26,516 bases of DNA, taken from contig JAZSKB010000043.1 in assembly GCA_045534635.1 (NCBI GenBank), forward strand, positions 1-26,516. Reading direction: 5' to 3'. Position 1 is the first letter of the stretch; every line of letters begins with the position of its first letter. The DNA comes from UBA1205 sp045534635. GTDB taxonomy: Bacteria > Bacteroidota > Bacteroidia > Bacteroidales > WCHB1-69. The translations under genes and the position numbers were made by a program. The notes under the pieces are model-generated. The model saw only the letters and a list, made by a program, of their open reading frames with translations. It was not told the origin of the DNA and ran no database searches. Positions 14,318 through 21,603 of this stretch are shown here, one piece after another.

Positions 14318-16507
14318 ATGAATACAAAACAATTTTTTATTGGATTTATTACCATTTTTACAATGGTAAATGGGCTTTTTGCACAAAACAAAACTATCAC
14401 ATTAGAAGATATTTGGAAAAATTACACTCTTACTCCTCGTGGAGTTCCGGGTTTTAACACAACGCCTAACGGTGATTTTTATACTGTTGTATCTTCCGAA
14501 GGTATTGTAAAACACAAATTTGTAAATAGTGAAAAAGTAGCTGTTATTTTAACTAACAATGATTTAAAAAATACCAATCCTGCATTGACAATTAAAGATA
14601 TTGATGATTATTCTTTTAATCAAGCAGAAGATAAACTTCTTATTGCCACACAATTAGAAAATATTTATCGTCGTTCAACAAAAGGATTTTATTATATTGT
14701 TGATTTAAAAAACAAAACAATTTTTTCTCTTTCCGATACCAACAAAGGAAAACAAAGTTTTCCAACATTTTCTCCCGATGGAAATAAAATTGCGTTCGTA
14801 AGAAACAACAATTTATATCTTGTTGATTTGAATACAAAAACAGAAATTGCAATTACTACCGATGGTTTAGATAGACACATTATCAATGGTATGGCTGATT
14901 GGGTTTACGAAGAAGAATTAGATATGAGTCAATGTTTTTATTGGTCTCCCAATAACGATAAAATTGCTTTTCTCCGTTTTGACGAAAGTCGCGTAAAAGA
15001 ATTTTCGCTAACAATGTATGGAAATTTATATCCCGATGAACATCGATATAAATATCCTAAAGCCGGCGAAGACAACTCTTTAGTTGACGTTATTATTTAT
15101 GACTTAAAATCCAATCAATGTAAAAAAGTGGATATGGGTGATAATAGCAATTGTTATTTCCCTCGTCTATATTGGCTACCCAATGCTAACGATTTAATTA
15201 TTTTAAAATTAAATCGTCATCAAAATAAATTAGAATTTTATTGTTTTAATACTTTAAACAACTCAAAATCAATTGTTTATACTGATGAAAATGATGCTTG
15301 GTTAGATGTTACCCACGATTATTATTTTCTCAATGATAATAAAACACTTATTGCTACCTCCGAACGAGATGGTTTCAATCATTTGTATCGTATCGAATTT
15401 GGAGGAAAAATCACACAACTTACTTCTGGTAAATGGGAAATTGCCAATGTTTGTGCTATAGATAAAGAAAAAAAATTAATTTATTACCTTTCCAATGAAT
15501 CGGGAGAACTTAATAGAGATTTATATTGTATAAATTTTGACGGTAAAAAGAAAAAAATGCTTACATCTGGTGATGGTTGGAATACACCAACATTCAGTCC
15601 TACATGCAATTATTATCGTAATGTTTATTCCAATCTCAATACACCTCAAATTTATACTTTACATCAAAGCAATGGCAAATTGTTGAATACCCTTACAGAT
15701 AATGCTGCCTACAAAACTAAAATGCAAAATTATGGTTTTGCACAAAGAGAATTTTTTAACTTTAACACTTCAGAAGGTGTTAATATAAATGGTTGGATAC
15801 TTAAACCAAAAAATTTTGACCCTAACAAAAAATATCCTGTCCTTATGTATGTATATGGCGGTCCTGGTTCTCAAGAAGTAAGCAATTCTTTTTCTCGCAG
15901 TATGGATTATGCTTGGTATCAAATGTTAGCACAAAAAGGATATATAATAGTTTGTGCCGATGGACGTGGTACAGCAACCAAAGGCGATGCTTTCAAAAAA
16001 TGTATTTATCAACAGATGGGAAAATATGAGGCTATTGACCAAATAGCAACAGCGAATTATTTAAAACAACTTCCATATGTTGATGCCAATCGTATAGGAA
16101 TTTGGGGCTGGAGTTTTGGTGGATATTTATCTAGTTTGGCAATGTTTAAAGGTAATGGTACTTTTAAAATGGCTATGGCAGTTGCTCCTGTTACCACTTG
16201 GAGATACTACGATAACATCTACACCGAGCGTTTCTTACGAACACCTCAAGAAAATGCTAATGGTTACGATGACAATTCTCCTATCACTTATGCACATCAA
16301 TTGCAAGGTGCTTATTTACTTGTTCATGGTATGGCCGATGATAATGTTCATTTTCAAAATGCTGTAGATTTGGTAACCGCTCTCAACAAAGCGGAAAAAC
16401 AATATGAACAATATTTTTATCCTAATAAAAATCATGGTATTTATGGTGGCAACACAAGATACCATTTATATGTAAAACTTACTGATTTTATCTTGAAAAA
16501 TCTATAA
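14318..16507 (+). CDS. Dipeptidyl peptidase IV (S9B family), secreted or periplasmic
   Basis: The enzyme removes X-Pro or X-Ala dipeptides from peptide N-termini, a step in peptide use by asaccharolytic Bacteroidota. With the start at 14318 the product has 729 residues and a signal peptide (MNTKQFFIGFITIFTMVNGLFAQ). The N-terminal beta-propeller contains DWVYEEEL, whose Glu198-200 run anchors the substrate amino group in the family. The alpha/beta-hydrolase domain carries Ser599 (GWSFGGYLSS), Asp674 (HGMADDNVHFQN) and His706 (NKNHGIYGG), giving a complete triad. Length matches bacterial DPP IV. It heads an operon with nspC (3-nt gap) and the CcsB-like gene. The metabolic link between a peptidase and polyamine synthesis is not obvious. 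Confidence 0.95.
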   Translation: MNTKQFFIGFITIFTMVNGLFAQNKTITLEDIWKNYTLTPRGVPGFNTTPNGDFYTVVSSEGIVKHKFVNSEKVAVILTNNDLKNTNPALTIKDIDDYSFNQAEDKLLIATQLENIYRRSTKGFYYIVDLKNKTIFSLSDTNKGKQSFPTFSPDGNKIAFVRNNNLYLVDLNTKTEIAITTDGLDRHIINGMADWVYEEELDMSQCFYWSPNNDKIAFLRFDESRVKEFSLTMYGNLYPDEHRYKYPKAGEDNSLVDVIIYDLKSNQCKKVDMGDNSNCYFPRLYWLPNANDLIILKLNRHQNKLEFYCFNTLNNSKSIVYTDENDAWLDVTHDYYFLNDNKTLIATSERDGFNHLYRIEFGGKITQLTSGKWEIANVCAIDKEKKLIYYLSNESGELNRDLYCINFDGKKKKMLTSGDGWNTPTFSPTCNYYRNVYSNLNTPQIYTLHQSNGKLLNTLTDNAAYKTKMQNYGFAQREFFNFNTSEGVNINGWILKPKNFDPNKKYPVLMYVYGGPGSQEVSNSFSRSMDYAWYQMLAQKGYIIVCADGRGTATKGDAFKKCIYQQMGKYEAIDQIATANYLKQLPYVDANRIGIWGWSFGGYLSSLAMFKGNGTFKMAMAVAPVTTWRYYDNIYTERFLRTPQENANGYDDNSPITYAHQLQGAYLLVHGMADDNVHFQNAVDLVTALNKAEKQYEQYFYPNKNHGIYGGNTRYHLYVKLTDFILKNL

Positions 16508-16510
16508 AAG

Positions 16511-17665
16511 ATGTCTATACCTTTCGATAAAATTCCAACACCTTGTTTTCTGCTCAATGAAGAAGCGTTGGAAATGAATTTACAAATTTTACGTTTAATT
16601 CAAGATGAAGCAGATGTAAAAATTATTTGTGCCTTAAAAGGTTTTGCATTTTGGCATTCTTTTCCTTTACTTAAACAATATTTAAGTGGAGCCACAGCAA
16701 GTTCTCTCAACGAGGCTCGCCTAATCAATGAGGAAATGAATTGTGAAGCACATACTTATTGTCCTGTTTACAAAGATAATGAATTTAAAACGCTTTTACA
16801 ATTAAGTTCGCATCTTACTTTCAATTCTATATCTCAATATGAACATTTTTTACCGATTTACAAAGCATACGGTAAAAAAGTTTCTTTAGGGTTAAGAGTC
16901 AATCCCGAGTATTCGGAAATAGAAACCGACCTTTACAACCCTGCAATAGAAGGTTCTCGTTTAGGCATTCGCCGAAAAAATTTAGGAGAACATCTTCCTG
17001 AAGGAATAGAAGGCATTCATTTTCATGTACTTTGTGAAAATAGTAGCGAAACATTAGAACGAACTTTACAAGTTTTTGAAGATAAATTTAGTTCTTTAAT
17101 CAAAGAAGCTCGATGGCTTAATCTTGGCGGAGGACATCTTATCACAAAAGAAAATTACAATGTTGAATTATTAGTTCAGATTATCAAAGGTTTACATCAA
17201 CGTTATCCCAATTTAGAAGAAATTATTTTAGAACCCGGCGAAGCAGTTGGTTGGCAAACTGGTGTTTTACTTGCTAAAGTTCAAGATATTATTAAGTGTG
17301 AACACTTTGATATTGCTATGTTGGATACTTCTTTTGCTTGTCACATGCCCGATTGTTTGGAAATGCCATACAAACCAATTATTATTGGTGCTCACGAACC
17401 AACAAAAGACGATAAATATATTTATCGTATGGGAGGCAATTCTTGTTTAGCGGGTGATTTTATGGGTATGGGCGATTATGCTTTTACTGCTCCTTTACAC
17501 ATCGGACAGACTATCATTTTCGATGATATGATTCATTATACTATGGTAAAAACCACTTTTTTCAATGGTATTCAACACCCTCATATTGCAGTATGGACAA
17601 GAAACCAAGAATTACTGATGTTACGTCAATTTGGTTATGAAGATTATAAAAATAAACTTTCATGA
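16511..17665 (+). CDS. nspC: Carboxynorspermidine (carboxyspermidine) decarboxylase
   Basis: NspC is a PLP-dependent fold-III decarboxylase that turns carboxyspermidine or carboxynorspermidine into spermidine or norspermidine, the polyamine route used by many gut Bacteroidota. The 384-residue sequence has TPCFLLNEEALEMNL at the start and the PLP lysine Lys43 in ICALKGFA. GATASSLNEARL, GIHFHVLCEN, LNLGGGHLITKENY and EPGEAVGW follow, with DTSFACHMPDCLEMPY and the GNSCLAGDFMGMGDY active-site Cys block at the end. Length and motifs are complete. Its usual partner, carboxynorspermidine dehydrogenase, is not in the window. It follows DPP IV by 3 nt and precedes the CcsB-like gene by 8 nt. Confidence 0.95.
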   Translation: MSIPFDKIPTPCFLLNEEALEMNLQILRLIQDEADVKIICALKGFAFWHSFPLLKQYLSGATASSLNEARLINEEMNCEAHTYCPVYKDNEFKTLLQLSSHLTFNSISQYEHFLPIYKAYGKKVSLGLRVNPEYSEIETDLYNPAIEGSRLGIRRKNLGEHLPEGIEGIHFHVLCENSSETLERTLQVFEDKFSSLIKEARWLNLGGGHLITKENYNVELLVQIIKGLHQRYPNLEEIILEPGEAVGWQTGVLLAKVQDIIKCEHFDIAMLDTSFACHMPDCLEMPYKPIIIGAHEPTKDDKYIYRMGGNSCLAGDFMGMGDYAFTAPLHIGQTIIFDDMIHYTMVKTTFFNGIQHPHIAVWTRNQELLMLRQFGYEDYKNKLS

Positions 17666-17673
17666 CCTAATTT

Positions 17674-18522
17674 ATGATTGACAAATATTTCAAATTTATC
17701 GCTTTTTTGTCAATACCTATTTTATGGGTTGGAAGTTATTTATTGCATTTTTGGGAAATAAGTTTGCCTTTATTCAAATATCCTATCAACATTTTAGGAG
17801 TCGCTATCTTATTGATGATTTGTGTGTTATGGTATTTTTTGCCTTTAAACAAAAGATTAAAAAGCACTTTATTTTGCTGTAAGTCAAATATATACATATA
17901 TATACTTTGGCTAACTACTTGTTTTATATTGCTTTTTTTATCAAAAACAATTACCAATAATAATATTTCTAGTATTTCCAATTTTCATCTAACGTGGTTG
18001 GGATTATTTACTTCTTTAATTTCTTTAATTTATCTTTTTCTGCAAACAATTCATTTGTTAAAACAAAAAAATAAATTACTTATTTGTAAGCATATTTTTG
18101 GATATTGTGGCTTTATTATAATAATTTTTTATCTTCAATTTGGCATTAATGACAGATATAGTTCCACAATTGATATTCACTATGAATATATTACTTTTTT
18201 GGAAGGTGGCGACCAAATTAAATTGCAACATATTGATTATAAAAAAAATAGTCCAATTGTTAATTTTTCTATTTTAGATGATACTCATCAAGAAAAAAAA
18301 TATCAAATTGCAGCAAATCAACCAATTGTATATAAAGGTTGGAAAATTCTTTTACTTTCGTGCGATGGTTCTACTAAACAATTATGGGCAAAATGTCTTT
18401 TTGTTTACGATACTTGGAAAATAGGAATGTATATAGGAATTATATTTCTATTTATACAAATAATCATCAATGGTATTGTCCCAATCCTCACAAATAGGAA
18501 ATGCCAATCTAAGATTGTTTAA
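17674..18522 (+). CDS. Small CcsB/ResB-like membrane protein (putative cytochrome c biogenesis)
   Basis: This 282-residue protein has four N-terminal membrane segments (about 8-26, 38-58, 73-92, 103-124), a fifth at about 143-158, a short extracytoplasmic domain and one C-terminal segment (~250-272). The tail order IAANQPIVYKGWKILLLSCD, then a charged strand, then VYDTWKIGMYIGIIFLF parallels the VNKP-GWKIYQ-SYD and DPW-VYxGI pattern of Bacteroidota CcsB/ResB proteins, which help deliver heme for cytochrome c maturation. It is much shorter than the ~400-residue forms I know, mostly in the periplasmic part. No CcsA, NrfA or NrfH gene lies nearby, so the function may have drifted. The 3' end overlaps the convergent amidase gene by 75 nt. 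Confidence 0.55.
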   Translation: MIDKYFKFIAFLSIPILWVGSYLLHFWEISLPLFKYPINILGVAILLMICVLWYFLPLNKRLKSTLFCCKSNIYIYILWLTTCFILLFLSKTITNNNISSISNFHLTWLGLFTSLISLIYLFLQTIHLLKQKNKLLICKHIFGYCGFIIIIFYLQFGINDRYSSTIDIHYEYITFLEGGDQIKLQHIDYKKNSPIVNFSILDDTHQEKKYQIAANQPIVYKGWKILLLSCDGSTKQLWAKCLFVYDTWKIGMYIGIIFLFIQIIINGIVPILTNRKCQSKIV

Positions 18523-19245
18523 ATAATTTTTATCTAAAGCATATTCTACAATACCTTGTTGATTGTCTGGTATTTTTGCAATAATATTTCCCATTGGGTC
18601 AATGATTTGTGTTTGTCCTTTATGATAATTGTTAAAACCATCTTTTCCAATTCTATTAACTGCGACAACATAAGTTTGATTTTCTATTGCTCTGGCTGTC
18701 AATAATGTTTGAAAAGCAAATGCTCGAGAAGCTGGAAAATTGGCAGTAACAATTAAAACATCGTATGCAAAACGTTTTTCTTCTGCAAAATATTGATTTC
18801 TACACCACCTTGGGAAACGAACATCATAACAGGTAATCGGTAAAAAGTTCCAATTGTTGTAGGATAGTATAATTCGTTGATTTCCAGATGAGAAATAAGT
18901 TTTTTCACAACCAAAAAACAAATGTCGTTTGTCGTAATATGCTTTGATTTCACCTTTTTCTATCCAAAACAATCTATTATACAATTTATTATCTTCTTTT
19001 ATTGGACAAGAGGCATGTACGGCACATTGATAATGCGAAGACACTGACTTTAAAAATGACACACTTTCTCCAGTGTCAGTTTCTGACATATCATTAATTT
19101 TTTCTAAAAATCCACAAGAAAACATTTCTGGGAAAATTATAATATCTGGCATTGTTGTTATTTTTTGCAACAACCGTTCATAAGTTCTGAAATTCAAGTA
19201 TTTATCTTCAGAAATAATATCTGCTTGAACAAGACAACAATTCAT
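18448..19245 (-). CDS. Carbon-nitrogen hydrolase (nitrilase superfamily, omega-amidase-like)
   Basis: This cytoplasmic amidase probably acts on alpha-keto acid amides such as ketoglutaramate (YafV/Nit2-like repair). The triad is visible: Glu40 (IIIFPEMFSCGF), Lys106 (AYYDKRHLFFG) and Cys139 (PITCYDVRFPRWCRN), followed by NFPASRAFAFQTLLTARAIENQTYVVAVNRIG. I start it at 19245 (MNCCLVQAD), not the in-frame ATG at 19263, because the -7 box at 19268-19275 places the transcript start at or after 19263. The product has 265 residues, normal for the family. The C-terminal LAFPICEDWDNTIDDYLYK looks genuine, so its 75-nt overlap with the CcsB-like gene is real on this side. Confidence 0.92.
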   Translation of the reverse strand: MNCCLVQADIISEDKYLNFRTYERLLQKITTMPDIIIFPEMFSCGFLEKINDMSETDTGESVSFLKSVSSHYQCAVHASCPIKEDNKLYNRLFWIEKGEIKAYYDKRHLFFGCEKTYFSSGNQRIILSYNNWNFLPITCYDVRFPRWCRNQYFAEEKRFAYDVLIVTANFPASRAFAFQTLLTARAIENQTYVVAVNRIGKDGFNNYHKGQTQIIDPMGNIIAKIPDNQQGIVEYALDKNYLNNLRLAFPICEDWDNTIDDYLYK

Positions 19246-19267
19246 TTTTTCTTTCTTTATCATTTTG

Positions 19268-19275
19268 CAAAGATA
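19268..19275 (-). promoter_or_regulatory. -7 box (TATCTTTG, minus strand) for the amidase gene
   Basis: CAAAGATA on the plus strand reads TATCTTTG on the minus strand, 22 nt before the ATG at 19245. This repeats the 20-24 nt spacing seen at the protease, gldB and DPP IV genes. Confidence 0.7.
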
Positions 19276-19311
19276 ACATTTTTGTCATAATTTTGCTAAA
19301 AAAAGAAAGTA

Positions 19312-19328
19312 TGGCACGATAATTGCTA
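19312..19328 (+). promoter_or_regulatory. Sigma-54 (RpoN) -24/-12 promoter
   Basis: TGGCACG at 19312-19318, four bases, then TTGCTA at 19323-19328 matches the sigma-54 consensus TGGCACG-N4-TTGCW in every key position. The GG and GC dinucleotides are the required 12 bp apart. The predicted transcript start is near 19338, giving a leader of about 36 nt to the ATG at 19374. No TAnnTTTG box is present on this strand in the gap. An enhancer-binding activator would be required; its site cannot be identified. Confidence 0.8.
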
Positions 19329-19373
19329 TAAGTTTTATAGAGACAATAGTGTATTACAAAAAAAATGTGCGTT

Positions 19374-20669
19374 ATGAAAACAAAAAGTATCATCAAAAGT
19401 AGTTTATTAACAAGTCTTCTAATGCTTGTTATCGTTTTAGGTCACCACAATGCTAAAGCAAGTATAACCTCTTATACTGCACGAAACTTTATCAATAAAA
19501 CTTCTTTCATTATAGGGGAAGCATACGATATTGTCTATTATTACAATTTCTACACATCTGGCAATTTGTCAAAGGCTGTCAATCATCAAAATTATGCTAA
19601 ATATTTATACAATAGAAACAGATATATTCTTGCAATATATCATTCCGATTTAGCACGAAAATATGCCTTGAACATCATTTATAATTGCAACAATTATTGG
19701 CACAATTATTATAGACCATATTATTACAACGATTATGGATATTATCATCCATCAAATCCACGTCCTCCAAAACATTATGGACATCATCACTCTTATTACA
19801 ATAACCCTAAACACAGACCTAATAATAATTCTTATGGAAATAAACCTAACCATGGAAATTATGGTAATAAACCTAACAACAATAATTACTATGGTCATCC
19901 AAGTTATAGCAGTGGCATCAATGCTACTAACAAACTAAGCAAAAATAATAATCCGTCAAAATTTACTATTTCTTCTTCTGGAAATATTACTGAAAAACAA
20001 TTTGACAATTGGTACACAGATTATTATACTGCAGAAGAAAAAGCATTAATAACCAATGCTCCTTCTGAAAAGGAATTGAATTTAGAAGTTACAAATAATA
20101 TCAATACAATCAACCGAGTAACTTCCGACAAAGAAGTTATTACCAAAGGTATCAGCGGTTTGAGAAGTGATATTTCTTCTTATAAATCAGAACATAAAGC
20201 AGAAGCACAACAAATAGCGATAAAACGTCCTGACGAATTAGGAACAAATGCCGCTATCACACGAACAACAACTGCACCAAAAGAAATTAATACTTCTACA
20301 ACGATGAATCGTTCGAGCAATACAAATGCAATAGACCGTTCAAACAATACTAACGCTGTCAATCGTCCAAATAATACGAATAGCAGTAATACAGTCAATC
20401 GTTCAACTAATAGCAATTCATCTTCTACAAATCGTTCAAATAATACGACAACAATTAAAACCAATTCCAATACTTCTAACAATTATGTCAATCCGAATAA
20501 TAAAAGTACCAATACTTATCAAAAAAATAATACATCAGCAACTTCTAATAAAAATATTAACAATCAAACAATATCTAACCCTACACAACGTTCTAATAGT
20601 ACAAAAGCAACATCACAAACGAACAATTCAACAAATACATCGCAAAATTCTAATAGAAGTCCGAGATAA
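19374..20669 (+). CDS. Secreted Asn/Thr/Ser-rich low-complexity protein of unknown function
   Basis: I do not recognise the family. I start it at 19374 (MKTKSIIKSSLLTSLLMLV); this gives a signal peptide ending near AKA-S, and 431 residues. Residues ~35-110 look helical and ordered (KTSFIIGEAYDIVYYYNF, YAKYLYNRNRYILAIYHSD). Next comes a Tyr/His/Asn/Gly-rich segment (~115-180) with NYGNKPN repeats, then a short ordered block (ITEKQFDNWYTDYYTAEEKA, APSEKELNLEVTNN). The last ~150 residues are almost only N, T, S, R and K, including three 9-residue NRSNNTNAV-like units encoded by 27-bp repeats (20307-20387). The tail is probably disordered. It has no T9SS domain. Expression is predicted to depend on sigma-54, which suggests conditional, envelope- or surface-related use. 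Confidence 0.8.
   Translation: MKTKSIIKSSLLTSLLMLVIVLGHHNAKASITSYTARNFINKTSFIIGEAYDIVYYYNFYTSGNLSKAVNHQNYAKYLYNRNRYILAIYHSDLARKYALNIIYNCNNYWHNYYRPYYYNDYGYYHPSNPRPPKHYGHHHSYYNNPKHRPNNNSYGNKPNHGNYGNKPNNNNYYGHPSYSSGINATNKLSKNNNPSKFTISSSGNITEKQFDNWYTDYYTAEEKALITNAPSEKELNLEVTNNINTINRVTSDKEVITKGISGLRSDISSYKSEHKAEAQQIAIKRPDELGTNAAITRTTTAPKEINTSTTMNRSSNTNAIDRSNNTNAVNRPNNTNSSNTVNRSTNSNSSSTNRSNNTTTIKTNSNTSNNYVNPNNKSTNTYQKNNTSATSNKNINNQTISNPTQRSNSTKATSQTNNSTNTSQNSNRSPR
20307..20387 (+). repeat. Three degenerate 27-bp tandem repeats in the low-complexity gene
   Basis: The units at 20307-20333, 20334-20360 and 20361-20387 encode NRSSNTNAI, DRSNNTNAV and NRPNNTNSS. Diverged partial units continue to about 20450. 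The period is a multiple of three, so copy-number change would keep the frame. Confidence 0.75.
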
Positions 20670-20672
20670 ACA

Positions 20673-20695
20673 ATCCCTTCTCGTAGAGAAGGGAT
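20673..20695 (+). terminator. Hairpin after the low-complexity gene
   Basis: ATCCCTTCTC (20673-20682) pairs perfectly with GAGAAGGGAT (20686-20695) around a GTA loop, 3 nt after the stop. There is no T run behind it, so it may end or only attenuate transcription into the YitT-like gene, whose ATG is 26 nt further on and which shows no promoter box of its own. Confidence 0.7.
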
Positions 20696-20721
20696 ATTCT
20701 TAAATAAAAATAAAACAAACA

Positions 20722-21588
20722 ATGAACAAAAATATATCTATTTTTTTTAATTTTTTCCAGAAATGGATAATGATAGCCATAGGGTTAGCATTATTTGCAT
20801 TTGGATGGTCCGCATTTTTAATTCCAAGTAAACTGATGGGTGGAGGTATCAGTGGAATTGCTTCACTTTTGTATTTTGCTACAAAAATTCCTATTGGTAT
20901 ATCAACATTAACGCTGAACCTTATTTTAGTTGGCACTGCTTTTAAGATTTTAGGAGGGAAATTTAGTATCAATACTATTGTTTGTACAGTTATTTTATCA
21001 GGATTTTTTGCTATTTTCCAACCACTTTTTCCAGAGCCTATAGTTCAAGATACGTTTTTATGTTCTCTTATCGGTTCTATGTTGGCAGGTGTTGGTGTTG
21101 GTATTTCACTTAATTATGGAGGAAATACTGGCGGGACAGATATTATTGTGCTTGTTATCAATTATTTCAGAAATATTTCTTATGGAAAAGCATCTTTAAT
21201 GATGAATGTATTAATTATTGGATGTTCGTATTTTATTATTCAAAATATTGAATGTTTGGTATATAGTTATGTCGCAATGATTAGTTATACCGCTGTTAGC
21301 GATATGGTAATAGATGGATACAAGCAGACATTTCAAATTATGGTTTTTTCCAATCGTAATGAAGAGATTGCAAAAAAAATAAATCAAGATTTACTTCGTG
21401 GAGCCACATTGCTCAAAGGGGTTGGTTCTTATACCAAAGATGAAAAAGATATATTGTTGGTTATCGCTCACCGAGAAGACAAACACGAAATTATAAAAAT
21501 TATCAAAAATATTGACGATTCGGCATTTATTACCATCGCCAAAACAAGTGGTGTTTTTGGAAAAAATTTCGATAGATTAAGGTTATAA
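20722..21588 (+). CDS. YitT-family membrane protein (DUF161 plus DUF2179)
   Basis: This 288-residue inner-membrane protein belongs to a broadly conserved family of unknown transport or envelope function. About five to six membrane segments cover residues ~10-190, with the characteristic GWSAFLIPSKLMGGGISGIASLLYF and ISLNYGGNTGGTDIIVLVINYF motifs. A soluble C-terminal DUF2179 domain follows (QIMVFSNRNEEIAKKINQDLLRGATLLKGVGSYTKDEKDILLVIAHR). Length is typical. It lies 52 nt after the low-complexity gene with only a hairpin between, so sigma-54 read-through is possible. Its stop is 5 nt from the convergent histidine kinase stop. Confidence 0.93.
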   Translation: MNKNISIFFNFFQKWIMIAIGLALFAFGWSAFLIPSKLMGGGISGIASLLYFATKIPIGISTLTLNLILVGTAFKILGGKFSINTIVCTVILSGFFAIFQPLFPEPIVQDTFLCSLIGSMLAGVGVGISLNYGGNTGGTDIIVLVINYFRNISYGKASLMMNVLIIGCSYFIIQNIECLVYSYVAMISYTAVSDMVIDGYKQTFQIMVFSNRNEEIAKKINQDLLRGATLLKGVGSYTKDEKDILLVIAHREDKHEIIKIIKNIDDSAFITIAKTSGVFGKNFDRLRL

Positions 21589-21603
21589 GAAGCTTATTTT
21601 TTA
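21585..21603. terminator. Weak stem between the convergent YitT and kinase genes
   Basis: ATAAG (21585-21589) and CTTAT (21593-21597) enclose AAG and are followed by a T-rich tract. The structure spans both stop codons. With a 5-bp stem this is only a candidate. Confidence 0.3.

Noticed and set aside
20180..20482. Antisense ORF of 100 aa rich in Leu, Val and Glu
   Set aside because: It is the complement of the N/T/S/R codons of the repeat-rich gene at 19374-20669. Its composition simply mirrors that repeat, and it has no independent promoter or start context.
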